Assembly (NCBI GenBank): GCA_937876495.1
Contig: CALEGL010000157.1
Span: forward strand, 1-6,398
Direction of reading: 5' to 3'
Source of the DNA: an uncultured Bifidobacterium sp.
GTDB taxonomy: Bacteria; Actinomycetota; Actinomycetes; Actinomycetales; Bifidobacteriaceae
DNA length: 6,398 bases
The notes under the pieces: generated by a model
What the model was told of the DNA's origin: nothing
Seen by the model: the letters and a program-made list of their open reading frames with translations, nothing else
Databases searched by the model: none
In this document: positions 1 through 6,023 of the stretch, one piece after another
Position numbering within the stretch: the first letter of the stretch is position 1
Layout: the number at the start of each line of letters is the position of its first letter
Position numbers and translations under genes: made by a program

Positions 1-1354
1 GGGTTTCGAGAGTCTTTCCGAACGCCCGCATGAACCAGTCGACGTCATCCTCGCTGAAGACCAGCGGCGGACGGAGCTTGAGGATGTTGCCGTAGCGGCC
101 GCACACCGACGTGAGGACGTGATTGTCCCGGAGCGTCTCGAGGATGTCGAGCGCCGCACCCTGGTCGGGTTGGTCGGTCCCGGGCCTGACGATCTCGCAG
201 CCGATGTACAGACCCGCCCCGCGGACGTCGCCGATGCAGGGGTGGTCCGGCTTGAGGCCCGTGACGGCATCCTTGAAGACCCTCCCCACCCGCTTCGCGT
301 TGCCCATGGTGTCCTCGTCGCGCATGACGTCAAGGACGGCCTGCGCGGCCGCCATGCATACCGGGTTTCCCCCGAAGGTGTTGAAATAGGGGATCGAACC
401 CGCGAAGGGTTCGAGGACCTCGTGACGCGCGGCCATCAGGGACGTGGGAAGACCGTTCGCCATGGGCTTGCCGGAGGTGACGAGGTCGGGCACGATACCC
501 TGCCTTTCGAAGCCCCAGAAGGCGTCGCCGGTCCTGGTGAAACCGGGCTGGACCTCATCCGCGATCCACACGCCGCCGAGCTCGTGGACGGCGGCGATGA
601 CGGGCCTGAGGTATCCGACGGGGTCGGGATACACGCCGTCCGAGGAGAAGATGGAGTCGGCCAGGAAGGCCGCGAACCTGATGCCATGACGCTCCATGTC
701 CGCGACCGCCTTGCGCACCTCCCCCGCCATCCAGGCGCCGAACTCCTCCGCGGTGCACTCCGAGGCGGGCTTCCCATCGACGACGACCCGGTAGGTGTCG
801 GGCGTCGGAATCATCCTCATCGTCAGACCGAGCGTCTGCGCGGTGCCGAGGGCGGGCGACAGCTTCGACGTCAGCGCCGAGTTGCCGTGATAGGCCTCGT
901 GGGTCACGATGACGCCCTCGCCGCCGGTGTAGGCCTGGGCGACACGCACGGCGAGGTCGTTGGCCTCCGAGCCCGTGCACTGGAACATGATCCGGTCGAT
1001 CTCATCGGGCATCGTCGTGAGGATATCCTCCGCGTAATGAAGGATGTTCTCATGCAGATACCGCGTATGCGTGTTGAGCAGCGAGGCCTGCCGGGTCATC
1101 GCCTCCACGACGCGGGGATGGCAATGACCGACGGAGGCGACGTTGTTGTAGACGTCGAGGTATTCGACGCCGTCGGCGTCCCACAGATGCGAGCCCTGAC
1201 CTCGCACCAGATGCACGGGATCGCGATAGAAGAGCCGATAGGCCGGCCCCAGCACCTCACGCTCCTGAGTGAGTCTTCTGGTCTCGGGGTCCAGGTTCGC
1301 GGCCATCTCCGGCCGGAAGCTGTTGGTGTCCATGATCGTCGAACGTGTAGCCAT
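1..1354 (-). CDS. Class III PLP enzyme, probable ethanolamine-phosphate phospho-lyase (AGXT2L-like), 3' end cut by window edge
   Basis: The frame starts at ATG 1354-1352 and runs open through base 2, giving 451 codons with no stop. It is a fold-type I PLP protein of the class III aminotransferase group. From memory of human ETNPPL (AGXT2L1), matching blocks run the whole length: YNNVASVGHCHP (residues 69-80), GSEAND (128-133), AYHG (154-157), PTPDTYR (183-189), ADEVQPGF (265-272) and FNTFGGNP (324-331). GKPMANG (295-301) contains the expected Schiff-base lysine K296, and D266 should hold the pyridine nitrogen. GNILKLRPP matches the C-terminal domain, so only a few residues are probably missing. 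That group eliminates phosphate and ammonia from phosphoethanolamine (or 5-phosphohydroxylysine) instead of transaminating. An AGGAAGG-like site lies about 5 nt before the ATG and AAGGAGG lies further up; M8 is an alternative start. It is the last gene seen in a kinase-permease-lyase series. Family assignment is strong; exact substrate and lyase chemistry are inferred. An ordinary omega-transaminase is the alternative. Confidence 0.87.
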   Translation of the reverse strand, partial: MATRSTIMDTNSFRPEMAANLDPETRRLTQEREVLGPAYRLFYRDPVHLVRGQGSHLWDADGVEYLDVYNNVASVGHCHPRVVEAMTRQASLLNTHTRYLHENILHYAEDILTTMPDEIDRIMFQCTGSEANDLAVRVAQAYTGGEGVIVTHEAYHGNSALTSKLSPALGTAQTLGLTMRMIPTPDTYRVVVDGKPASECTAEEFGAWMAGEVRKAVADMERHGIRFAAFLADSIFSSDGVYPDPVGYLRPVIAAVHELGGVWIADEVQPGFTRTGDAFWGFERQGIVPDLVTSGKPMANGLPTSLMAARHEVLEPFAGSIPYFNTFGGNPVCMAAAQAVLDVMRDEDTMGNAKRVGRVFKDAVTGLKPDHPCIGDVRGAGLYIGCEIVRPGTDQPDQGAALDILETLRDNHVLTSVCGRYGNILKLRPPLVFSEDDVDWFMRAFGKTLET

Positions 1355-1403
1355 GATTCCTTCCTGATTCCTCCTTCACGCAATCCCTCGGAGGGGATTC
1401 CCG
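1355..1403 (-). promoter_or_regulatory. Intercistronic gap with small hairpin and ribosome binding site before the phospho-lyase
   Basis: The 49-bp gap between the permease stop and the lyase start holds a perfect 6-bp inverted repeat, AATCCC/GGGATT (plus-strand arms 1382-1387 and 1394-1399, 6-nt loop). Reading on the minus strand, AAGGAGG and then GGAAGG follow, just before the ATG. No T-run follows the hairpin, so it does not look like a terminator. It could protect or separate mRNA segments, or be chance in GC-rich DNA. Confidence 0.4.
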
Positions 1404-2909
1404 TCACTTCTCGGTACGGTATTCGCCCTCCCCGCCCGAGGCTGCGAACTCCTCCTCCGGAGAGAGGACGAGATGCCTGCGTCCGTACAGCGCGAAGAAC
1501 ACGGTGGCGACGAGGTAGATGCCGACCATGACGTAGACGGCGAGTCGATAGTCCGGATTGAGCAGCACGGCGATGAAGATCGCCAGGGCGAGCAGACCCG
1601 CGATCACGGCGCCCGGAACCCCGTAGCGGCTGACGAAGGGGCGGGAGATGTGGGGAAGGTTCCGCCGGAGCAGGACGAAGGACACCATCTGCAGCAGATA
1701 GGCGAGAACCGCTCCCCACACGGCGATGTTGAGGACCACGGAGCCTGCCCCCGACCCTCCGTAGGCGATGATGAACAGCGCCGCGAATCCGATGACGGCA
1801 CCGACGATAAGCCCCCAGTAGGGGGTCTTGCGGCGACCGGTCAGACTGAGGAAAGCGGGATAGTAGCCGGCCCGTGACAGCGAATACAGGTTGCGTCCAT
1901 AGGCGAACATGATTCCCTGGATGGACGCCAGCAGACCGATGAGGGCGAACGCCGAAAGAACAGCCGCGAGATTCCCCGGAAGAATGGCCCGATAGCCGTC
2001 GAGCAGCGGCTCGTCCGAACCGGCCAGCGCCTTCGACCCGACGACCGCCGGATTGAGCAGCACGATGATGACGGCGGAGATCCCCAGAGTCAGGATGCAC
2101 AGACGGGAGGCGCGAGGAATGTTGCGCTCCGGCTCACGGACCTCCTCCGCCGCCAGAGGAAGCTGCTCGATGCCCAGGAACAGCCACATGGCGAAGGGCA
2201 TGGCGTAGAACACCGCCGCTCCGCCGTAGGGGAGGAAGGTGCTGCCACCAGACTGCGCGGTGATGTCCAGCAGAGCGGAGAAGTCCGCCTTCCCCGCCAC
2301 GACCGCACCGATTCCGAAGATGGCGACGATGGCGAGCGCCGCGATGGAGACGACCTCGGCGAAGCGGAACGACGTCTCCGCGCCAAGCCAGTTGACCACG
2401 ACGAAGACCACATAGAGCACGATCCACCACACCCATTGCAGTCCCTGGGAATCCAGCGAATATCCGGTCAGGTCCGAGAGGATGGCGTCGGCGTAGGCCG
2501 AAGAGAAGTAGACGATGGTGGCGGCCGTCATGACGTATTCGATCGTTTCGGCAAGACCCGTGAAGAAGCCTCCCCAGGGTCCCATGGCGGCCCGCGCGAA
2601 GGAGTACGCCCCTCCCGTGTGAGGCATCGCGGCCGCCATCTCGCTGATTGAGTTGAGCATGAGCACGTACATGACGTAGACGACGATTGCCGCGATGAGC
2701 ATGCCGCCCCAGCCGGCCTGGGCGATTCCGCCGTTCCATCCCGAGAAGTCGCCGGAGATGACCGCGGCGATTCCTATGGCCCACAGCCCGAAGACCCCTG
2801 AGGTCCGTTTGAGCTGGCGCCTGTCGAAGTAGTCCGAGTCCGTCTCCACGTAGGTGACGCTGCCCAGACCCTTTCCTATCGTGTTCCCTTCCGTCGCGGC
2901 CGAGGTCAT
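1404..2909 (-). CDS. APC-superfamily permease, ethanolamine permease (EAT)-like
   Basis: A 501-residue protein reading from ATG 2909-2907 to TGA 1406-1404. It is an inner-membrane secondary transporter of the amino acid/polyamine/organocation superfamily. About twelve hydrophobic segments can be drawn, roughly at residues 38-58, 66-86, 112-137, 160-177, 186-206, 228-250, 270-288, 314-335, 363-384, 388-413, 431-451 and 455-476. The first contains VISGDFSGWN (50-59), very close to the unwound substrate-binding stretch I recall for ethanolamine permeases. GGAYSFARAAMGPWGG (99-114) and AAEEVREPERNIPRA (253-267) are conserved APC blocks. The tail after about residue 477 is acidic and hydrophilic. 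AAAGGA about 8 nt before the ATG serves as ribosome binding site. It lies 69 bp after the kinase and 49 bp before the phospho-lyase, which supports uptake of the compound they process. APC membership is secure; ethanolamine as substrate is likely but other amino alcohols or amino acids remain possible. Confidence 0.9.
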   Translation of the reverse strand: MTSAATEGNTIGKGLGSVTYVETDSDYFDRRQLKRTSGVFGLWAIGIAAVISGDFSGWNGGIAQAGWGGMLIAAIVVYVMYVLMLNSISEMAAAMPHTGGAYSFARAAMGPWGGFFTGLAETIEYVMTAATIVYFSSAYADAILSDLTGYSLDSQGLQWVWWIVLYVVFVVVNWLGAETSFRFAEVVSIAALAIVAIFGIGAVVAGKADFSALLDITAQSGGSTFLPYGGAAVFYAMPFAMWLFLGIEQLPLAAEEVREPERNIPRASRLCILTLGISAVIIVLLNPAVVGSKALAGSDEPLLDGYRAILPGNLAAVLSAFALIGLLASIQGIMFAYGRNLYSLSRAGYYPAFLSLTGRRKTPYWGLIVGAVIGFAALFIIAYGGSGAGSVVLNIAVWGAVLAYLLQMVSFVLLRRNLPHISRPFVSRYGVPGAVIAGLLALAIFIAVLLNPDYRLAVYVMVGIYLVATVFFALYGRRHLVLSPEEEFAASGGEGEYRTEK

Positions 2910-2928
2910 GATGTCCGTCCTTTCTCCT

Positions 2929-2949
2929 CCCGGCCGACGAAGGGCCGAG
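2929..2949 (-). promoter_or_regulatory. Hairpin in kinase-permease gap
   Basis: On the minus strand CTCGGCC and GGCCGGG flank a 7-nt loop (CTTCGTC), forming a 7-bp stem with one G-T wobble. It sits in the 69-bp gap, just upstream of the permease ribosome binding site AAAGGA. No U-tract follows. It may be an mRNA processing or stabilising stem that sets relative expression in the operon; GC-rich chance pairing is possible. Confidence 0.35.
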
Positions 2950-2978
2950 ATCCGTATGGCGATGATGTTCCCGTGGTC

Positions 2979-4091
2979 TCAGTCACCGGATGTCCCGGAT
3001 TCCTGGATGGCGCCGTCCCGCCCGTGCAGCAGCCAGAGCGGATCGGCCAGATATCGTCGTGCGCATTCGACCGAACCCGGGGCCTGCCGTGCGGCAAGAC
3101 CCGGCGGAAGGGCGTCCTCGCGATGGTTCGTCGTCCAGCCGAGCATCTGCAGACGTCTGATCATCGACAGGGCCGACATCGTCGCCAGCTCCCCGTCATC
3201 GAAGGGGCCTGCGACGGCCTCGTAGCCATCGACCCAGGCGCGGGCGAGCTGCGGCGCATAGGGCTCATGCTCGATGAAGCTCAGGGACGAGGCGTAGTCG
3301 TAGAGATACCAGCCGTATCCGCAGTCGTCGAAGTCGATGACCGTCAGCGTCCCGTCATCCCCTCTGATGACGTTGGAGGGACGGAGGTCGGCGTGGATGA
3401 GCCCCCATGTCCGCGTCGTGCGCGGCACCTTCATGACGACGTCCATCGCCTTCCACAGCGCCAGCTCGCACACGCGTCTGTCCTCGGCGTCCAGCGGCGC
3501 ACTCTCCCACCGGCCCCATCGGGGGGACGGCCCGACCATGTCGGAGATGTCCCAGTTGAATCGGTCGAAGCCCATCGGAGGCGTCCAATCCCGCGCCTGC
3601 GCGTGAAAGCGCGCCGCCCATCCTCCGATCGTCACGTAGTAGGGGGCGGGGTTGTCCAGATCCTCGAGAACGGTCCCGCTCACGAACTTGGTCGAGATGA
3701 CCGTCCAGACCCTTCCCTCCCGGTCGCGGATGGACGTGACGAACGTTCCGCGGACGGTGGGGACGGGATTGATGAGATGCACGCCGCCGATGTCATGGAG
3801 AGCGTTGAGCCAGGCGATCTCGGACGCGACGGCCTGCGGTCCGCCGACGTATCCGGGTTGGGAGACCCTGACCACGCCCTGCGGAACGCCGTCCAGAGTC
3901 AGCAGGAAGGTGGCGTTCTCCGACACCGTGATCAGAGTCAGAGACGCCCGGTCATGCTCGATGCCCCAGGAGGCGCACACGCCGAGGAAAAGCCAGTAGG
4001 GGGCCTCGTCGCCCTTGGACAGGTCCTTGAAGGAATCAAGACTTGCACCATGGCCCGGGTCATCGAGCAGACCCGCGATGGATGTCGGCAT
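2979..4091 (-). CDS. APH-fold small-molecule kinase of the COG2334 / hydroxylysine-kinase-like group
   Basis: The preferred start is ATG 4091-4089, giving 370 residues, because GGAG lies 5 nt upstream. In-frame alternatives are ATG 4112 and GTG 4145 (388 residues), both without a visible Shine-Dalgarno site. Numbered from ATG 4091, the N-lobe has VVRVSQPGY (74-82) and a helix glutamate in ASEIAWL (89-95). The Brenner motif HADLRPSN (233-240) supplies catalytic D235 and metal-binding N240, and IDFDD (252-256) supplies the second metal aspartate D253. These are the hallmarks of aminoglycoside phosphotransferase-fold kinases. The block VRVSQPGY..EIAWLNAL resembles COG2334, which I recall includes SrkA/RdoA and homoserine-kinase-like proteins and is close to human hydroxylysine kinase. 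No signal peptide or membrane segment is seen, so it should be cytosolic. As first gene before an ethanolamine-like permease and a phospho-lyase, it most plausibly O-phosphorylates the imported amino alcohol. Kinase fold is certain; substrate is inferred, and antibiotic modification is unlikely from this context. Confidence 0.88.
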   Translation of the reverse strand: MPTSIAGLLDDPGHGASLDSFKDLSKGDEAPYWLFLGVCASWGIEHDRASLTLITVSENATFLLTLDGVPQGVVRVSQPGYVGGPQAVASEIAWLNALHDIGGVHLINPVPTVRGTFVTSIRDREGRVWTVISTKFVSGTVLEDLDNPAPYYVTIGGWAARFHAQARDWTPPMGFDRFNWDISDMVGPSPRWGRWESAPLDAEDRRVCELALWKAMDVVMKVPRTTRTWGLIHADLRPSNVIRGDDGTLTVIDFDDCGYGWYLYDYASSLSFIEHEPYAPQLARAWVDGYEAVAGPFDDGELATMSALSMIRRLQMLGWTTNHREDALPPGLAARQAPGSVECARRYLADPLWLLHGRDGAIQESGTSGD

Positions 4092-4222
4092 ATGCTCTCC
4101 GTCGTCTTCCATCAGCGTGACGGTCGCCGGTCCGCTTCCTGCCACGGATCCGGAGGGGATGACGTTCCCGCGCTGATACCGGTGATTGTTCCAGCAGGGA
4201 CATGCGGACTCCCCCGGAGGGG

Positions 4223-4238
4223 GTTACAGTGCTGTAAC
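4223..4238. promoter_or_regulatory. Operator-like palindrome upstream of the kinase operon
   Basis: GTTACAGTGCTGTAAC consists of two perfect 7-bp arms (4223-4229 and 4232-4238) around a 2-bp centre. It is AT-richer than its surroundings and lies upstream of the first gene of the operon, between the tRNA terminator and the kinase start. This geometry suits a dimeric helix-turn-helix repressor or activator. A further GTTAC half-site occurs at 4266-4270. No regulator gene lies in the window, so which protein binds is unknown. Confidence 0.55.
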
Positions 4239-4257
4239 TTTCCCGGGCCTCTGGATT

Positions 4258-4284
4258 AATGGCGTGTTACCGCCCATCGCCATT
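4258..4284. repeat. Inverted repeat AATGGCG/CGCCATT
   Basis: Two perfect 7-bp arms (4258-4264 and 4278-4284) are separated by 13 bp, and the spacer contains a GTTAC sequence resembling one half of the nearby palindrome. It lies just past the tRNA-Ser terminator. It may be a second regulatory structure or chance. Confidence 0.3.
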
Positions 4285-4288
4285 CCGA

Positions 4289-4328
4289 ACGGAAAACGAA
4301 AGGGCCCCGGGATTCCTCCCGGGGCCCT
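4289..4328 (-). terminator. Intrinsic terminator after tRNA-Ser
   Basis: A perfect 11-bp GC-rich stem (plus-strand arms 4301-4311 and 4318-4328, 6-nt loop at 4312-4317) begins 5 nt past the tRNA 3' end. On the minus strand it is followed by TTCGTTTTCC, a U-rich tail. This is a textbook rho-independent terminator for the tRNA transcript (and any serS read-through). It isolates the downstream kinase operon, which must therefore have its own promoter. Confidence 0.9.
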
Positions 4329-4333
4329 CGTCG

Positions 4334-4417
4334 CGGACAGGGCGAGATTCGAACTCGCGGTGGCCAGGCCACAACGGTTTTCAAGACCGTCTCCTTAGAC
4401 CGCTCGGACACCTGTCC
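4334..4417 (-). tRNA. tRNA-Ser, anticodon UGA
   Basis: An 84-nt class II tRNA folds by eye. The acceptor stem is GGACAGG with CCTGTCC and the discriminator is G73, typical of tRNA-Ser. The D stem is TCC/GGA. The anticodon stem ACGGT/ACCGT carries the loop CTTGAAA, so the anticodon is TGA and it reads UCN codons with a preference for UCA. A long variable arm GTGGC/GCCAC with a 3-nt loop follows, then the T arm GCGAG/CTCGC with loop TTCGAAT. CCA is not encoded. It lies 156 bp downstream of serS, on the same strand. Confidence 0.97.
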
Positions 4418-4573
4418 ATGCACCGGCCCCGACATGTCGAGGCACGGACGAATGGCTATTCTACCCCGCCGCCATGAACCTCCGCGCCATGTGCCCACGA
4501 GGGGACGCTCCCTCGGGGACGAACCTTCCGAAGTGCGGAAACGGATGGGCGCCGGAGACGCTGAATAAGAGGC
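4418..4573 (-). other. serS-tRNA-Ser intergenic region
   Basis: This gap has no gene and no convincing terminator for serS. A short TTCCG/CGGAA stem (4526-4530 and 4536-4540) lacks a U-tract, and GGGGACG is repeated at 4501-4507 and 4515-4521. The tRNA leader carries the 10-bp palindrome CGACATGTCG (4430-4439). serS transcripts may read through to the terminator beyond the tRNA. Confidence 0.4.
4458..4463 (-). promoter_or_regulatory. Possible -10 box for tRNA-Ser
   Basis: On the minus strand TAGAAT, a good match to the actinobacterial TAnnnT -10, lies about 40 nt upstream of the mature tRNA 5' end and would give a leader of roughly 33 nt. No clear -35 element is visible at 16-19 bp. This is tentative. 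Confidence 0.35.
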
Positions 4574-5860
4574 TCAGGCCTCCCAGGCCGTCGGCTCGAT
4601 GACCTCGCGGCCGCCCATGTAGGGCCTCATGGCCTTCGGGATGTCGATGGAACCGTCGGCGTGCTGATGGTTCTCGAGGATGGCGACCAGCCAACGGGTG
4701 GTGGCCAGCGTGCCGTTGAGGGTGGCCACGGGACGCGTGGACCCGTCCTCCTGACGTTCCCGGATGTTGAGGCGCCGCGCCTGGTACTCGGTGCAGTTGG
4801 ACGTCGACGTGAGCTCGCGGTAGCGTCCCTGCGTCGGCACCCAGGCCTCGCAGTCGAACTTGCGGGCCGCGGAGGATCCGAGGTCGCCGGCGGCGGTGTC
4901 GATGATGCGATAGGGCACCTCGACCTTGGCGAGCATCCTCTGCTCCATCTCGAGCAGATGACGATGCTGCTCGCGGGAATCCTCCTGGCGGCAGTAGACG
5001 AACATCTCGACCTTGTCGAACTGGTGGACGCGGATGATGCCGACGGTGTCCTTGCCGGCGGCTCCGGCCTCGCGACGGTAGCAGCTCGACCATCCGCAGT
5101 ACTTCAGCGGTCCCTTGGACAGGTCGAGGATCTCGTTCTCATGCATGCCGGCGAGCGCCACCTCGGAGGTGCCGACGAGATACTGGTCGTCGGGCTCGCG
5201 CAGACGGTAGATCTCGTCCGAATGGGAGTTGAGGAAGCCTGTTCCGGCCATGACCTCGGGACGTACCAGAGTGGGCGTGATGGCGAGCGTGAAGCCGCTC
5301 TCCTCGGCCTGGTCGACGGCCATGGTGAGCATGGCGATCTGCAGGCGCGCCACGGCCCCGCGCAGGAAGTAGAAGCGCGAGCCGGAGACCTTGACCCCGC
5401 GGCGCATGTCGATGCCGGCGACGCCGACGCCCAAGGCGAGATGGTCCTTGGGTTCGAAGCCTTCGGCGGCGAAGTCGCGCGGGGTCCCGACCTTCTTCAC
5501 CACGACGTAGTCGTCCTCCCCGCCCTCGGGGGCCTCGGGCTCGACGACGTTGGACAGCTTCCACATGGCGGTGGTGTAGCGTTCGGCGGCCTCGTCGGCG
5601 GTCGCCTTGGCCGCGGAGACCTTCGCCGACAGCTCCTTCGTGCGCGCGATGAGGGCCGCCCGCTCCTCGGGGGATGCGGATGCCACCTTGCGTCCGAGCT
5701 CCTTCTGCAGGGCACGGGACTCCTCGAACTCCTTGAGAGAGGAGCGCCGCGTCTCGTCGGAGCGGAGCACCTCGTCGACGAGCTCCACGGATTCGCCGCG
5801 ACGGCTCTGCGACTCCCGGACGACATCGGCATGATCACGGATGAACTGAATATCGAGCAT
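4574..5860 (-). CDS. serS: Seryl-tRNA synthetase
   Basis: A 428-residue class II aminoacyl-tRNA synthetase, full length for the bacterial family, that charges tRNA-Ser (and tRNA-Sec where present) with serine in the cytoplasm. Residues 1-100 form the N-terminal long helical hairpin (tRNA-binding coiled coil), starting with MLDIQFIRDH. The catalytic core shows motif 1 around 163-198, the serine-binding TSE at 231-233 and motif 2 CYRREAG (260-266) with the ATP-contacting arginine. VHQFDKVEMF is at 278-287, followed by RELTSTSNCTEYQARR (348-363) and motif 3 NGTLATTRWLVAILE (382-396). The ATG at 5860 fits the family N-terminus exactly. There is no Shine-Dalgarno site, but TAGGCT ends 6 nt before the ATG, as expected for a leaderless transcript. 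The downstream gene on the same strand is tRNA-Ser(UGA); the divergent neighbour is a lipid kinase-like gene. The identification is secure. Confidence 0.98.
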   Translation of the reverse strand: MLDIQFIRDHADVVRESQSRRGESVELVDEVLRSDETRRSSLKEFEESRALQKELGRKVASASPEERAALIARTKELSAKVSAAKATADEAAERYTTAMWKLSNVVEPEAPEGGEDDYVVVKKVGTPRDFAAEGFEPKDHLALGVGVAGIDMRRGVKVSGSRFYFLRGAVARLQIAMLTMAVDQAEESGFTLAITPTLVRPEVMAGTGFLNSHSDEIYRLREPDDQYLVGTSEVALAGMHENEILDLSKGPLKYCGWSSCYRREAGAAGKDTVGIIRVHQFDKVEMFVYCRQEDSREQHRHLLEMEQRMLAKVEVPYRIIDTAAGDLGSSAARKFDCEAWVPTQGRYRELTSTSNCTEYQARRLNIRERQEDGSTRPVATLNGTLATTRWLVAILENHQHADGSIDIPKAMRPYMGGREVIEPTAWEA

Positions 5861-5866
5861 GGCTTC

Positions 5867-5872
5867 AGCCTA
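5867..5872 (-). promoter_or_regulatory. Candidate -10 box for leaderless serS
   Basis: TAGGCT on the minus strand matches TAnnnT and is separated from the serS ATG by GAAGCC, so transcription would start at or next to the A of the start codon. The absence of any purine-rich ribosome binding site supports this. The -35 region shows no clear TTGAC. Confidence 0.45.
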
Positions 5873-6011
5873 ATGCCGAAAGACGACACGCCCGACACGA
5901 GGAACCGGCCGCGGGATGCCACGAAACGCCGGATGTCCCGCCTCCGCACCGGCTTCGTGCAGAAATCGTCGACGTCCGACGGTCGGGGGACCGGAACCGA
6001 CACGATTCGGA
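5873..6011. other. Divergent serS / lipid-kinase intergenic region
   Basis: This is the core of a 163-bp divergent promoter region. I see no gene. An inverted repeat GCGGGA/TCCCGC (5911-5916 and 5936-5941, 19-bp spacer) lies near the middle and could be a regulator site or chance. Confidence 0.3.
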
Positions 6012-6017
6012 CACAAT
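6012..6017 (+). promoter_or_regulatory. Candidate -10 box for the right-edge lipid kinase gene
   Basis: CACAAT lies 6 nt upstream of ATG 6024 and resembles a TANNNT-type -10 in all but its first base. No Shine-Dalgarno site is present, so leaderless transcription is plausible. The -35 region at 17 bp (GACCGG) is not recognisable. Confidence 0.35.
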
Positions 6018-6023
6018 CAGAGT

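Larger units (their letters stand above)
4092..4288 (-). other. Leader/promoter region of the kinase-permease-lyase operon
   Basis: No gene is supported here. In the minus direction it runs from the tRNA terminator to the kinase start. It contains an inverted repeat AATGGCG/CGCCATT (arms 4258-4264 and 4278-4284), the palindrome at 4223-4238, and a C5/G5 snapback (4211-4223). Weak AT-rich boxes, AACAAT (4190-4185) and TATCAG (4179-4174), could serve as a -10, but no matching -35 is visible, so I do not fix a promoter. If the kinase starts at 4091, the leader could also carry untranslated sequence to 4145 and beyond. Confidence 0.4.

Noticed and set aside
119..1531. 470-codon plus-strand open frame opposite the phospho-lyase
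   Set aside because: It is arginine/glycine/histidine-rich with no recognisable domain, and covers a clearly conserved PLP enzyme on the other strand. Long antisense frames are common in GC-rich codon usage.
1096..2100. 334-codon minus-strand frame spanning the permease end and lyase start
   Set aside because: It is out of frame with both well-supported genes, arginine-rich, and lacks any domain.
2979..4145. Antibiotic (aminoglycoside) resistance role for the APH-fold kinase
   Set aside because: The fold is shared by many metabolic kinases; the COG2334-like N-lobe and the permease/phospho-lyase neighbours point to metabolism.
4151..4160. Ten-base match CGGAGGGGAT also present at 1389-1398
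   Set aside because: By rough count, several ten-base repeats are expected by chance in a GC-rich window of this size, and the flanks do not match.
2973..4259. 428-codon plus-strand open frame opposite the kinase
   Set aside because: It has low-complexity composition and no family features, and it mirrors the kinase reading frame and its leader.
4526..4540. Stem-loop after serS as a terminator
   Set aside because: The stem is only 5 bp and is not followed by a U-rich stretch on the minus strand.
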